Assembly (NCBI RefSeq): GCF_029227915.1
Contig: NC_079880.1
Coordinates: 2,544,001-2,608,000 of the forward strand
Reading direction: 5' to 3'
DNA from: Hydractinia symbiolongicarpus
Lineage: Eukaryota; Cnidaria; Hydrozoa; Anthoathecata; Hydractiniidae
Length of the DNA stretch: 64,000 nucleotides
Each line of letters starts with the position of its first letter. The stretch's first letter is position 1. This document shows, in pieces, positions 36,845 to 50,010 of the stretch. Made by a program: the position numbers and the translations under genes. The notes beneath the pieces were generated by a model. That model had not been told where the DNA came from. It worked only from the letters and a program-made list of their open reading frames with translations, and did no database searches.

Positions 36845-37856
36845 ATGAGACTTGTAGTTTTCAAAAATGTTTTCATTTTTGATGAGACGCTGAATAAAAG
36901 AAGTTTAATCGCCGGCAAACGAAAACCCGCGATTTCCGTAAATCCCGGGCTTGGCCCGTATAGTCAAAAGTATACAAAGAAAGTACCCAGGGAGTAAACT
37001 CATTTCCCGAACGATTTTTTAAATCACATTTTCACCACTAAAACGCATGAGACTTGTAGTTTTTAAAAATGCTTTCATTTTTGATGAGACGCTGAATAAA
37101 AGTAGTTTAATCGCCGGCAAACGAAAACCTGCGATTTCCCGTAAATCCTGGACTCGGCCCGTATAGTCAAAAGTATACAAAGAAAGTAACCAGAGAGTAA
37201 ACTCATTTCCCAAACGATTTTTTAAATTATTATTTCACTACTAAAACGCATGAGACTTGTAGTTTTCAAGAATGTTTTCATTTTTGATGAGACGCTGAAT
37301 AGAAGCAGTTTAATCGCCGGCAAACGAAAACCCGCGATTTCCCGTAAATCCCGGGCTTGGCACGTATAGTCGAATGTATACAAAGAAAGTACCCTGTGAG
37401 TAAACTCATTTCCAGAACGATTTTTTAAATTATTTTTTCATTACTAAAACACATAAGACTTGTAGTTTTTAAAAATGTTTTCATTTTTGATGAGACGCTG
37501 AATAAAAGAAGTTTAATCGCCGGCAAACGAAAACCCGCGATTTCCCGTAAATCCCGGCTTGGCCCGTATAGTCAAAAGTATACAAAGAAAGTACCCAGCA
37601 AGTAAACTCATTTCCCGAACGATTTTTTAAATTATTTTTTCACCACTAAAACGCATGAGACTTGTAGTTTTCAAAAATATTTTCATTTTTGATGAGACGC
37701 TGAAAAAAAGCAGTTTAATCGCCGGCAAACGAAAACCTGCGATTTCCCTAAATCCCGGACTCGGCTCGTATAGTCAAAAGTATACAAAGAAAGTACCCAG
37801 GGAGTAAACTCATTTCCGGAACGATTTTTTAAATTATTTTTTCACCACTAAAACGC
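36845..37856 (+). repeat. 5-monomer tandem duplication, left unit (1012 bp)
   Basis: Five complete units in register with monomer starts. The order of variants (CCGCGATTTCCGTAAAT; AAATGCTTTC; GAATAGAAGCAG with GGCACG; CATTACTAAAACAC; AAATATTTTC with GCTGAAAAAAAGCAG) recurs exactly 1012 bp later. Confidence 0.92.
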
Positions 37857-38868
37857 ATGAGACTTGTAGTTTTCAAAAATGTTTTCATTTTTGATGAGAC
37901 GCTGAATAAAAGAAGTTTAATCGCCGGCAAACGAAAACCCGCGATTTCCGTAAATCCCGGGCTTGGCCCGTATAGTCAAAAGTATACAAAGAAAGTACCC
38001 AGGGAGTAAACTCATTTCCCGAACGATTTTTTAAATCACATTTTCACCACTAAAACGCATGAGACTTGTAGTTTTTAAAAATGCTTTCATTTTTGATGAG
38101 ACGCTGAATAAAAGTAGTTTAATCGCCGGCAAACGAAAACCTGCGATTTCCCGTAAATCCTGGACTCGGCCCGTATAGTCAAAAGTATACAAAGAAAGTA
38201 ACCAGAGAGTAAACTCATTTCCCAAACGATTTTTTAAATTATTATTTCACTACTAAAACGCATGAGACTTGTAGTTTTCAAGAATGTTTTCATTTTTGAT
38301 GAGACGCTGAATAGAAGCAGTTTAATCGCCGGCAAACGAAAACCCGCGATTTCCCGTAAATCCCGGGCTTGGCACGTATAGTCGAATGTATACAAAGAAA
38401 GTACCCTGTGAGTAAACTCATTTCCAGAACGATTTTTTAAATTATTTTTTCATTACTAAAACACATAAGACTTGTAGTTTTTAAAAATGTTTTCATTTTT
38501 GATGAGACGCTGAATAAAAGAAGTTTAATCGCCGGCAAACGAAAACCCGCGATTTCCCGTAAATCCCGGCTTGGCCCGTATAGTCAAAAGTATACAAAGA
38601 AAGTACCCAGCAAGTAAACTCATTTCCCGAACGATTTTTTAAATTATTTTTTCACCACTAAAACGCATGAGACTTGTAGTTTTCAAAAATATTTTCATTT
38701 TTGATGAGACGCTGAAAAAAAGCAGTTTAATCGCCGGCAAACGAAAACCTGCGATTTCCCTAAATCCCGGACTCGGCTCGTATAGTCAAAAGTATACAAA
38801 GAAAGTACCCAGGGAGTAAACTCATTTCCGGAACGATTTTTTAAATTATTTTTTCACCACTAAAACGC
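37857..38868 (+). repeat. 5-monomer tandem duplication, right unit (1012 bp)
   Basis: Second copy of 36845-37856, preserving the same variant order. Both copies end with TTCCGGAACG; the unit before the left copy instead ends with TTCCCGAACG. Confidence 0.92.
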
Positions 38869-39070
38869 ATAAGACTTGTAGTTTTTAAAAATGTTATCAT
38901 TTTTGATGAGACGCTGAAAAAAAGCAGTTTAATCGCCGGAAAACGAAAACCCGCGATTTCCCTAAATCCCGGACTCGGCTCGTATAGTCAAAAGTATACA
39001 AAGAAAGTACCCAGGGAGTAAACTCATTTCCGGAACGATTTTTTAAATTATTTTTTCACCACTAAAACGC
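38869..39070 (+). repeat. Patchwork monomer with several lineage switches
   Basis: In order it carries GTTATCATTTTTG (as in the next unit at 39071), GCTGAAAAAAAGCAG (as in the preceding unit), CCGGAAAACGAAAACCCGC (next unit again), then CCCTAAATCCCGGACTCGGCTCG and TTCCGGAACG (preceding unit again). Alternation of at least three switches within 202 bp points to patchy gene conversion and not one crossover. Confidence 0.8.
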
Positions 39071-41734
39071 ATAAGACTTGTAGTTTTTAAAAATGTTATC
39101 ATTTTTGATGAGACGCTGAATAAAAGAAGTTTAATCGCCGGAAAACGAAAACCCGCGATTTCCCGTAAATCTCGGCTTGGCCCGTATAGTCAAAAGTATA
39201 CAAAGAAAGTACCCTAGGAGTAAACTCATTTCCCGAACGATTTTTTAAATTATTTTTTCACCACTAAAACGCATGAGACTTGTAGTTTTCCACAATGTTT
39301 TCATTTATGATGAGACGCTGAATAAAAGCAGTTTAATCGCCGGCAAACGAAAACCTGCGATTTTCCTAAATCCCGGACTCGGCCCGTATAGTCAAAAGTA
39401 TACAAAGAAAGTACCCAGGGAGTAAACTCATTTCCAGAACGATTTTTTAAATTATTTTTTCACCACTAAAACGCATAAGACTTGTAGTTTTCAAAAATGT
39501 TTTCATTTTTGATGAGACGCTGAAAAAAAGCAGTTTAATCGCCGGCAAACGAAAACCTGCGATTTTCCTAAATCCCGGACTCGGCCCGTATAGTCAAAAG
39601 TATACAAAGAAAGTACCCAGGGAGTAAACTCATTTCCAGAACGATTTTTTAAATTATTTTTTCACCACTAAAACGCATAAGACTTGTAGTTTTTAAAAAT
39701 GTTTTCATTTTTGATGAGACGCTGAATAAAAGGAGTTTAATCGCCGGCAAACAAAAACCCGCGATTTCCCGTAAATCCCGGGCTTCGCCCGTATAGTCAA
39801 AAGTATACAAAGAAAGTAACCAGGAAGTAAACTCATTTCCCGAACGATTTTTTAAATTATTTTTTCACCACTAAAACGCAGGAGACTTGTAGTTTTCAAA
39901 AATGTTTTCATTTTTGATGAGACGCTGAATAAAAGCAGTTTAATCGCCGGCAAACGAAAACCTGCGATTTCCCGTAAATCCCGGACCCGGCCCGTATAGT
40001 CAAAAGTATACAAAGAAAGTACCCAGGGAGTAAACTCATTTCCAGAACGATTTTTTAAATTATTTTTTCACCACTAAAACGCATAAGACTTATAGTTTTT
40101 AAAAGTGTTTTCATTTTTGATGAGACGCTGAATAAAAGAAGTTTAATCGCCGGCAAACGAAAACCCGCGATTTCCCGTAAATCCCGGGCTTGGCCCGTAT
40201 AGTCGAATGTATACAAAGAAAGTACCCAGGGAGTAAACTCATTTCCAGAACAATTTTTTAAATTATTTTTTCACCACTAAAACGCAAAAGACTTGTAGTT
40301 TTTAAAAATGTTTTCATTTTTGATGAGACGCTGAATAAAAGAAGTTTAATCGCCGGCAAACGAAAACCCGTGATTTCTCGTAAATCCCGGCTTGGCCCGT
40401 ATAGTCAAAAGTATACAAAGAAAGTACCCAGGGAGTAAACTCATTTCCCGAACGATTTTTTAAATTATTTTTTCACCACTAAAACGCATGAGACTTGTAG
40501 TTTTCAAAAATGTTTTCATTTTTGATGAGACGCTGAATAAAAGAAGTTTAATCGCCGGCAAACGAAAACCCGCGATTTCCGTAAATCCCGGGCTTGGCCC
40601 GTATAGTCAAAAGTATACAAAGAAAGTACCCAGGGAGTAAACTCATTTCCCGAACGATTTTTTAAATCACATTTTCACCACTAAAACGCATGAGACTTGT
40701 AGTTTTTAAAAATGCTTTCATTTTTGATGAGACGCTGAATAAAAGTAGTTTAATCGCCGGCAAACGAAAACCTGCGATTTCCCGTAAATCCTGGACTCGG
40801 CCCGTATAGTCAAAAGTATACAAAGAAAGTAACCAGAGAGTAAACTCATTTCCCAAACGATTTTTTAAATTATTATTTCACTACTAAAACGCATGAGACT
40901 TGTAGTTTTCAAAAATGCTTTCATTTTTGATGAGACGCTGAATAAAAGAAGTTTAATCGCCGGCAAACGAAAACCCGCGATTTCCGTAAATCCCGGGCTT
41001 GGCCCGTATAGTCAAAAGTATACAAAGAAAGTACCCAGGGAGTAAACTCATTTCCCGAACGATTTTTTAAATCACATTTTCACCACTAAAACGCATGAGA
41101 CTTGTAGTTTTTAAAAATGCTTTCATTTTTGATGAGACGCTGAATAAAAGTAGTTTAATCGCCGGCAAACGAAAACCTGCGATTTCCCGTAAATCCTGGA
41201 CTCGGCCCGTATAGTCAAAAGTATACAAAGAAAGTAACCAGAGAGTAAACTCATTTCCCAAACGATTTTTTAAATTATTATTTCACTACTAAAACGCATG
41301 AGACTTGTAGTTTTCAAGAATGTTTTCATTTTTGATGAGACGCTGAATAGAAGCAGTTTAATCGCCGGCAAACGAAAACCCGCGATTTCCCGTAAATCCC
41401 GGGCTTGGCACGTATAGTCGAATGTATACAAAGAAAGTACCCTGTGAGTAAACTCATTTCCAGAACGATTTTTTAAATTATTTTTTCATTACTAAAACAC
41501 ATAAGACTTGTAGTTTTTAAAAATGCTTTCATTTTTGATGAGACGCTGAATAAAAGAAGTTTAATCGCCGGCAAACGAAAACCCGCGATTTCCGTAAATC
41601 CCGGGCTTGGCCCGTATAGTCAAAAGTATACAAAGAAAGTACCCAGGGAGTAAACTCATTTCCCGAACGATTTTTTAAATCACATTTTCACCACTAAAAC
41701 GCATGAGACTTGTAGTTTTTAAAAATGCTTTCAT
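39071..41734 (+). repeat. Block N: 2- and 3-monomer duplications
   Basis: About 13 units. 40.1-40.9 kb matches 36.4-37.3 kb at an offset of 3643 bp (18 monomers; ACGCAAAAG at 36639/40282). The AAATCACATTTTCACC unit then recurs at spacings of 405 and 608 bp (2 and 3 monomers) near 40664, 41068 and 41677. No other feature was seen. Confidence 0.82.
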
Positions 41735-44175
41735 TTTTGATGAGACGCTGAATAAAAGTAGTTTAATCGCCGGCAAACGAAAACCTGCGATTTCCCGTAA
41801 ATCCTGGACTCGGCCCGTATAGTCAAAAGTATACAAAGAAAGTAACCAGAGAGTAAACTCATTTCCCAAAGGAGTTTTTAAATTATTATTTCACTACTAA
41901 AACGCATGAGACTTGTAGTTTTCAAGAATGTTTTCATTTTTGATGAGACGCTGAATAGAAGCAGTTTAATCGCCGGCAAACGAAAACCCGCGATTTCCCG
42001 TAAATCCCGGGCTTGGCACGTATAGTCGAATGTATACAAAGAAAGTACCCTGTGAGTAAACTCATTTCCAGAACGATTTTTTAAATTATTTTTTCATTAC
42101 TAAAACACATAAGACTTGTAGTTTTTAAAAATGTTTTCATTTTTGATGAGACGCTGAATAAAAGAAGTTTAATCGCCGGCAAACGAAAACCCGCGATTTC
42201 CCGTAAATCCCGGCTTGGCCCGTATAGTCAAAAGTATACAAAGAAAGTACCCAGCAAGTAAACTCATTTCCCGAACGATTTTTTAAATTATTTTTTCACC
42301 ACTAAAACGCATGAGACTTGTAGTTTTCAAAAATATTTTCATTTTTGATGAGACGCTGAATAAAAGTAGTTTAATCGCCGGCAAACGAAAACCTGCGATT
42401 TCCCTAAATCCCGGACTCGGCTCGTATAGTCAAAAGTATACAAAGAAAGTACCCAGGGAGTAAACTCAATTCCGGAACGATTTTTTAAATTATTTTTTCA
42501 CCACTAAAACGCATAAGACTTGTAGTTTTTAAAAATGTTATCATTTTTGATGAGACGCTGAATAAAAGAAGTTTAATCGCCGGAAAACGAAAACCCGCGA
42601 TTTCCCGTAAATCTCGGCTTGGCCCGTATAGTCAAAAGTATACAAAGAAAGTACCCTAGGAGTAAACTCATTTCCCGAACGATTTTTTAAATTATTTTTT
42701 CACCACTAAAACGCATGAGACTTGTAGTTTTCCACAATGTTTTCATTTATGATGAGACGCTGAATAAAAGTAGTTTAATCGCCGGCAAACGAAAACCCGC
42801 GCTTTCCCATAAATCCCGGGCTTGGCCCGTATAGTCAAAAGTATACAAAGAAAGTACCCAGGGAGTAAACTCATTTCCCGAACGATTTTTTAATCACTTT
42901 TTCACCACTAAAACGCATGAGACTTGTAGTTTTTAAAAATGTTTTCATTTTTGATGAGACGCTGAATAAAAGAAGTTTAATCGCCGGCAAACAAAAACCT
43001 GCGATTTCCCGTAAATCCTGGACTCGGCCCGTATAGTCAAAAGTATACAAAGAAAGTACCCAGGGAGTAAACTCATTTCCCAAACGATTTTTTAAATTAT
43101 TATTTCACCACTAAAACGCATGACACTTGTAGTTTTCAAGAATGTTTTCATTTTTGATGAGACGCTGAATAAAAGCAGTTTAATCGCCGGCAAACGAAAA
43201 CCCGCGATTTCCCGTAAATCCCGGGCTTGCCACGTATAGTCGAATGTATACAAAAAAAGTACCCTGTGAGTAAACTCATTTCCAGAACGATTTTTTAAAT
43301 TATTTTTTCATCACTAAAACGCATAAGACTTGTAGTTTTTAAAAATGTTTTCATTTTTGATGAGACGCTGAATAAAAGAAGTTTAATCGCCGCCAAACTA
43401 AAACCCGCGATTTCCCGTAAATCCCGGCTTGGCCCGTATAGTCAAAAGTATACAAAGAAATTGCCCAAGAAGTAAACTCATTTCTTGAACGATTTTTTAA
43501 ATTATTTTTTCACCACTAAAACGCATGAGAATTTTAGTTTTCAAAAATGTTTTCATTTTTGATGAGACGCTGAAAAAAAGCAGTTTAATCGCCGGCAAAC
43601 GAAAACCTGCGATTTTCCTAAATCCCGGACTCGGCCCGTATAGTCAAAAGTATACAAAGAAAGTACCCAGGGAGTAAACTCATTTCCAGAACGATTTTTT
43701 AAATTATTTTTTCACCACTAAAACGCATAAGACTTGTAGTTTTTAAAAATGTTTTCATTTTTGATGAGACGCTGAATAAAAGAAGTTTAATCGCCGGCAA
43801 ACGAAAACCCGCGATTTCCCGTAAATTCCGGGCTTCGCCCGTATAGTCAAAAGAATACAAAGAAAGTACCCAGGGAGTAAACTCATTTCCCGAACGATTT
43901 TTTAAATTATTTTTTCACCACTAAAACGCAGGTGACTTGTAGTTTTCAAAAATGTTTTCATTTTTGATGAGACGCTGAATAAAAGCAGTTTAATCGCCGG
44001 CAAACGAAAACCTGCGATTTCCCGTAAATCCCGGACTCGGCCCGTATAGTCAAAAGTATACAAAGAAAGTACCCAGGGAGTAAACTCATTTCCAGAACGA
44101 TTTTTTAAATTATTTTTTCACCACTAAAACGCATAAGACTTGTAGTTTTTAAAAATGTTTTCATTTTTGATGAGA
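41735..44175 (+). repeat. 12-monomer block matching 28.57-31.01 kb
   Basis: Shared rare variants at an offset of about 13,161 bp are TTCCACAATG (29571/42733), GCATGACAC (29961/43122) and GCAGGTGAC (30767/43928). The offset falls by 1 bp because an A is lost near 42891 (TTTTTAATCAC versus TTTTTAAATCAC). The block is a displaced copy of block J. Confidence 0.88.
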
Positions 44176-44869
44176 CGCTGAATAAAAGAAGTTTAATCGC
44201 CGGCAAACGAAAACCCGCGATTTCCCGTAAATCCCGGGCTTGGCCCGTATAGTCAAAAGTATACAAAGAAAGTACCCAGGGAGTAAACTCATTTCCCGAA
44301 CGATTTTTTAAATTACTTTTTCACCACTAAAACGCATGAGACTTGTAGTTTTCAAAAATGTTTTCATTTTTGATGAGACGCTGAAAAAAAGCAGTTTAAA
44401 CGCCGGCAAACGAAAACCTGCGGTTTCCCTAAATCCCGAACTCGGCCCGTATAGTCAAAAGTATACAAAGAAAGTACCCAGGGAGTAAACTCGTTTCCAG
44501 AACGATTATTTAAATTATCTTTTCATCACTAAAACGCATAAGACTTGTAGTTTTTAAAAATGTTTTCACTTTTGATGAGACGCTGAATAAAAGAAGTTTA
44601 ATCGCAGGCAAACAAAAACCCGAGATTTCTTGTAAATCCCGGCTTGGCCCGTTTAGTCAAAAGTATACAAAGAAAGTACCCAGGGAGTGAACTCATTTAC
44701 CGAATGATTTTTTAAATTATTTTTTCACCACTAAAACGCATGAGACTTGTAGTTTTCAAAAATGTTTTCATTTTTGATGAGACGCTGAATAAAAGAAGTT
44801 TAATCGCCGGCAAACGAAAACCTACGATTTCCCGTAAATCCTGGACTTGGCCCGTATAGTCAAAAGTAT
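44176..44869 (+). repeat. Divergent linker monomers
   Basis: About three type I units with many private changes (TTTAAACGCC, CCTGCGGTTTCCC, ACTCGTTTCC, GATTATTTAAATTATC, ATCGCAGGC, CCCGTTTAGTC). They are more diverged than neighbours on either side and mark the end of the homogeneous 19-44 kb core. Confidence 0.7.
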
Positions 44870-46694
44870 ACAAAGAAAGTACCCAGGGAGTAAACTCATT
44901 TCCCAAACGATTTTTTAAATTATTATTTCACCACTAAAACGCATGAGACTTGTAATTTTCAAGAATGTTTTCATTTTTGATGAGACGCTGAATAAAAGCA
45001 GTTTAATCGCCGGCAAACGAAATCCCGCGTTTTCCCGTAAATCCGGGGCTTGGCCCGTATATTCGAATATATACAAAGAAAGTACCCAGGGTGTAAACTC
45101 ATTTCGCGAACGATTTTTTAAATTTTTTCTTCACCACTAAAACGCATGAGACTTGTAGTTTTCAAAAATGTTTTCATTTTTGATGAGACGCTTAATGAAA
45201 GAGGTTTAATCGCCGGAAAACGAAAACCCGCGATTTCTCGTAAATCCCGGGCTTGGCCCGTATAGTCAAATGTATACAAAGAAAGTACCCTGTGAGTAAA
45301 CTCATTTCCTGAACGATTTTTTAAATTATTTTTTCACCACTAAAACGCATAAGACTTGTAGTTTTTAAAAATGTTTTCATTTTTGATGAGACGCTGAATA
45401 AAAGAAGTTTAATCGCCGGCAAACGAAAACCCGCGATTTCCCGTAAATCCCGGCTTGGACCGTATAGTGAAAAGTATACAAAGAAAGTACCCAGGGAGTA
45501 AACTCATTTCCGAACGATTTTTTAAATTATCTTTTCACCACTAAAACGCATGAGACTTGTAGTTTTCAAAAATGTTTTCATTTTTTATGAGACGCTGATT
45601 AAAGGAAGTTTAATCGCCGGCAAACGAAAACCCGCGATTTCCCGTAAATCCCGGGCTTGGCCCGTATAGTCAAAAGTATACAAAGAAAGTACCCAGGGAG
45701 TAAACTCATTTCCCGAACGATTTTTTAAATTACTTTTTCACCACTAAAACGCATGAGACTTGTAGTTTTTAAAAATGTTTTCATTTTTGATGAGACGCTA
45801 AATAAAAGAAGTTTAATCGTCGGCAAACGAAAACCTGCGATTTCCCGTAAATCCTGGACTCGGTCCGTATAGTCAAAAGTATACAAAGAAAATACCCAGG
45901 GAGTAAACTCATTTCCCAAACGATTTTTTAAATTATTATTTCACCACTAAAACGCATGAGACTAGTAGTTTTGCAAGAATGTTTTCATTTTTGATGAGAC
46001 GCTGAATAAAAGCAGTTTAATCGCCGGCAAACGAAAACCCGCGATTTCCCGTAAATCCCGGGCTTGGCACGTATAGTCGAATGTATACAAAGAAAGTACC
46101 CTGTGAGTAAACTCATTTCCAAAACGACTTTTTAAATTATATTTTCACCACTAAAACGCATAAGACTTGTAGTTTTTGAAAATATTTTCATATTTGATGG
46201 GACGCTGAATAAAAGAAGTTTAATCGCCGGCAAACGAAAACCCGCGATTTCCCGTAAATCCCGGGCTTGGCCCGTATAGTCAAAAGTATACAAAGAAAGT
46301 ACCCAGGGCGTAAACTCATTTCCCGAACGATTTTTTAAATTACTTTTTCACCACTAAAACGCATGAGACTTGTAGTTTTCAAAAATGTTTTCATTTTTGA
46401 TGAGACGCTGAAAAAAAGAAGTTTAATCGCCGGCAAACGAAAACCTGCGATTTCCCTAAATCCCGGACTCGGCCCATATAGTCAAAACTATACAAAGAAA
46501 GTACCCAGGGAGTAAACTCATTTCCAGAACGATTTTTTAAATTATTTTTTCACCACTAAAACGCATAAGACTTGTAGTTTTTAAAAATGTTTTCATTTTT
46601 GATGAGACGCTGAATAAAAGAAGTTTAATCGCCGGCAAACGAAAACCCGCAATTTCCCGTAAATCCCGGGCTTGGCCCGTATAGTCAAAACTAT
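44870..46694 (+). repeat. 9-monomer tandem duplication, left unit (1825 bp)
   Basis: Markers recur at about 1825 bp: the 14-bp palindrome (45058/46883), GGACCGTATAGTGAAAAG, GCTGATTAAA and GACTAGTAG. The copies differ at several sites (for example CGCGAACG versus CCCGAACG, and an extra G in TTTTGCAAGAATG), so this pair is older than those at 19-38 kb. Type II GCTTAATGAAAG returns here at about 45190. Confidence 0.85.
45058..45071. other. 14-bp perfect palindrome, copy 1
   Basis: TATATTCGAATATA is its own reverse complement. It results from AGTCGAATG to ATTCGAATA changes at the usual GTATAGTC site of a type II-like unit. Four copies were found, all between 45 and 51.6 kb. Confidence 0.9.
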
Positions 46695-48519
46695 ACAAAG
46701 AAAGTACCCAGGGAGTAAACTCATTTCCCAAACGATTTTTTAAATTATTATTTCACCACTAAAACGCATGAGACTTGTAATTTTCAAGAATGTTTTCATT
46801 TTTGATGAGACGCTGAATAAAAGCAGTTTAATCGCCGGCAAACGAAATCCCGCGTTTTCCCGTAAATCCGGGGCTTGGCCCGTATATTCGAATATATACA
46901 AAGAAAGTACCCAGGGAGTAAACTCATTTCCCGAACGATTTTTTAAATTTTTTTTTCACCACTAGAACGCATGAGCCTTGTAGTTTTCAAAAATGTTTTC
47001 ATTTTTGATGAGACGCTTAATGAAAGAGGTTTAATCGCCGGAAAACGAAAACCCGCGATTTCCCGTAAATCCCGGGCTTGGCCCGTATAGTCAAATGTAT
47101 ACAAAGAAAGTACCCTGTGAGTAAACTCATTTCCAGAACGATTTTTTAAATTATTTTTTCACCACTAAAACGCATAAGACTTGTAGTTTTTAAAAATGTT
47201 TTCATTTTTGATGAGACGCTGAATAAAAGAAGTTTAATCGCCGGCAAACGAAAACCCGCGATTTCCCGTAAATCCCGGCTTGGACCGTATAGTGAAAAGT
47301 ATACAAAGAAAGTACCCAGGGAGTAAACTCATTTCCGAACGATTTTTTAAATTATCTTTTCACCACTAAAACGCATGAGACTTGTAGTTTTCAAAAATGT
47401 TTTCATTTTTGATGAGACGCTGATTAAAAGAAGTTTAATCGCCGGCAAACGAAAACCAGCGATTTCCCGTAAATCCCGGGCTTGGCCCGTATAGTCAAAA
47501 GTATACAAAGAAAGTACCCAGGGAGTAAACTCATTTCCCAAACGATTTTTTAAATTACTTTTTCACCACTAAAACGCATGAGACTTGTAGTTTTTAAAAA
47601 TGTTTTCATTTTTGATGAGACGCTGAATAAAAGAAGTTTAATCGCCGGCAAACGAAAACCTGCGATTTCCCGTAAATCCTGAACTCGGCCCGTATAGTCA
47701 AAAGTATACAAAGAAAATACCCAGGGAGTAAACTCATTTCCCAAACGATTTTTTAAATTATTATTTCACCACTAAAACTCATGAGACTAGTAGTTTTCAA
47801 GAATGTTTTTATTTTTGATGAGACGCTGAATAAAAGCAGTTTAATCGCCGGCAAACGAAAACCCGCGATTTCCCGTAAATCCCGGGCTTGGCACGTATAG
47901 TCGAATGTATACAAAGAAAGTACCCTGTGAGTAAACTCATTTCCAAAACGATTTTTTAAATTATATTTTTACCACTAAAACGCATAAGACTTGTAGTTTT
48001 TAAAAATATTTTCATATTTGATGGGACGCTGAATAAAAGAAGTTTAATCGCCGGCAAACGAAAATCCGCGATTTCCCGTAAATCCCGGGCTTGGCCCGTA
48101 TAGTCAAAAGTATACAAAGAAAGTACCCAGGGCGTAAACTCATTTCCCGAACGATTTTTTAAATTACTTTTTCACCACTAAAACGCATGAGACTTGTAGT
48201 TTTCAAAAATGTTTTCATTTTTGATGAGACGCTGAAAAAAAGAAGTTTAATCGCCGGCAAACGAAAACCTGCGATTTCCCTAAATCCCTGACTCGGCCCG
48301 TATAGTCAAAACTATACAAAGAAAGTACCCAGGGAGTAAACTCATTTCCAGAACGATTTTTTAAATTATTTTTTCACCACTAAAACGCATAAGACTTGTA
48401 CTTTTTAAAAATGTTTTCATTTTTGATGAGACGCTGAATAAAAGAAGTTTAATCGCCGGCAAACGAAAACCCGCAATTTCCCGTAAATCCCGGCTTGGCC
48501 CGTATAGTCAAAACTATAC
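46695..48519 (+). repeat. 9-monomer tandem duplication, right unit (1825 bp)
   Basis: Second copy of 44870-46694. It carries GTCAAAACTATAC variants near its end that also occur at the end of the left copy (46487 and 46687). Confidence 0.85.
46883..46896. other. 14-bp perfect palindrome, copy 2
   Basis: Same palindrome, exactly 1825 bp after copy 1, so it was carried along by the 9-monomer duplication of this region. Confidence 0.9.
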
Positions 48520-49604
48520 AAAGAAAGTACCCAGGGTGTAAACTCATTTCCAGAACGATTTTTTAAATTATTTTTTCACCACTAAAACGCATAAGACTCT
48601 TAGTTTTCAAAAATATTTTCATATTTAATGGGACGCTGAATAAAAGAAGTTTAATCGCCGGCAAACGAAAATCCGCGATTTCCCGTAAATCCCGGACTCG
48701 GCCCGTATAGTCAAAAGTATACAAAGAAAGTACCCAGGGAGTAAACTCATTTCCCGAACGATTTTTTAAATTATTTTTTTACCACTAAAACGCATGAGAC
48801 TTGTAGTTTTCAAAAATGTTTTCATTTTTGATGAGACGCTTAATGAAAGAGGTTTAATCGCCGGCAAACGAAATCCCGCGTTTTCCCGTAAATCCGGGGC
48901 TGGGCCCGTATAGTCGAATGTATACAAAGAAAGTACCCAGGGAGTAAACTCATTTCCCAAACGATTTTTTAAATTTTTTTTTCACCACTAAAACGCATGA
49001 GACTTGTAGTTTTCAAAAATGTTTTCATTTTTGATGAGACGCTTAATGAAAGAGGTTTAATCGCCGGAAAACGAAAACCCGCGTTTTCCCGTAAATCCGG
49101 GGCTGGGCCCGTATAGTCGAATGTATACAAAGAAAGTACCCAGGGAGTAAACTCATTTCCCAAACGATTTTTTAAATTTTTTTTTCACCACTAAAACGCA
49201 TGAGACTTGTAGTTTTCAAAAATGTTTTCATTTTTGATGAGACGCTTAATGAAAGAGGTTTAATCGCCGGAAAACGAAAACCCGCAATTTCCCGTAAATC
49301 CCGGGCTTGGCCCGTATAGTCGAATGTATACAAAGAAAGTACCCTGTGAGTAAACTCATTTCCAGAACGATTTTTTAAATTATTTTTTCACCACTAAAAC
49401 GCATCAGACTTGTAGTTTTTAAAAATGTTTTCATTTTTGATGAGACGCTGAATAAAAGAAGTTTAATCGCCGCCAAACTAAAACCCGCGATTTCCCGTAA
49501 ATCCCGGCTTGGCCCGTATAGTCAAAAGTATACAAAGAAAGTACCCAGGAAGTAAACTCATTTCCCGAACGATTTTTTAAATTATTTTTTCACCACTAAA
49601 ACGC

Positions 49605-50010
49605 ATGAGAATTGTAGTTTTCAAAAATGTTTTCATTTTTGATGAGACGCTGAATAAAAGAAGTTTAATCGCCGGCAACCGAAAACCCGCGATTTCCTGT
49701 AAATCCCGGGCTTCGCCCGTATAGTCAAAAGTATACAAAGAAAGTACCCAGGGAGTAAACTCATTTCCCGAACGATTTTTTAAATTATTTTTTCACCACT
49801 AAAACGCAAGAGACTTGTAGTTTTTAAAAATGTTTTCATTTTTGATGAGACGCTGAATAAAAGCAGTTTAATCGCCGGCAAACTAAAACCCGCGATTTCC
49901 CGTAAATCCCGGACTCGGCCCGTATAGTCAAAAGTATACAAGGAAAGTACCCAGGAAGTAAACTCATTTCCCGAACGATTTTTTAAATTATTTTTTCACC
50001 ACTAAAACGC
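49605..50010 (+). repeat. Dimer duplication, left unit (406 bp)
   Basis: Two units, ATGAGAATTG-type (49605) and AAGAGAC-type (49808), recur as a pair 406 bp later. Shared rare change: CCGGCAACCGAAAACC with TTTCCTGTAAAT. The 49808 unit carries CAAACTAAAACCC and CCCAGGAAG, which belong to the lineage of the unit at 49403, so it is mosaic. Confidence 0.85.
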
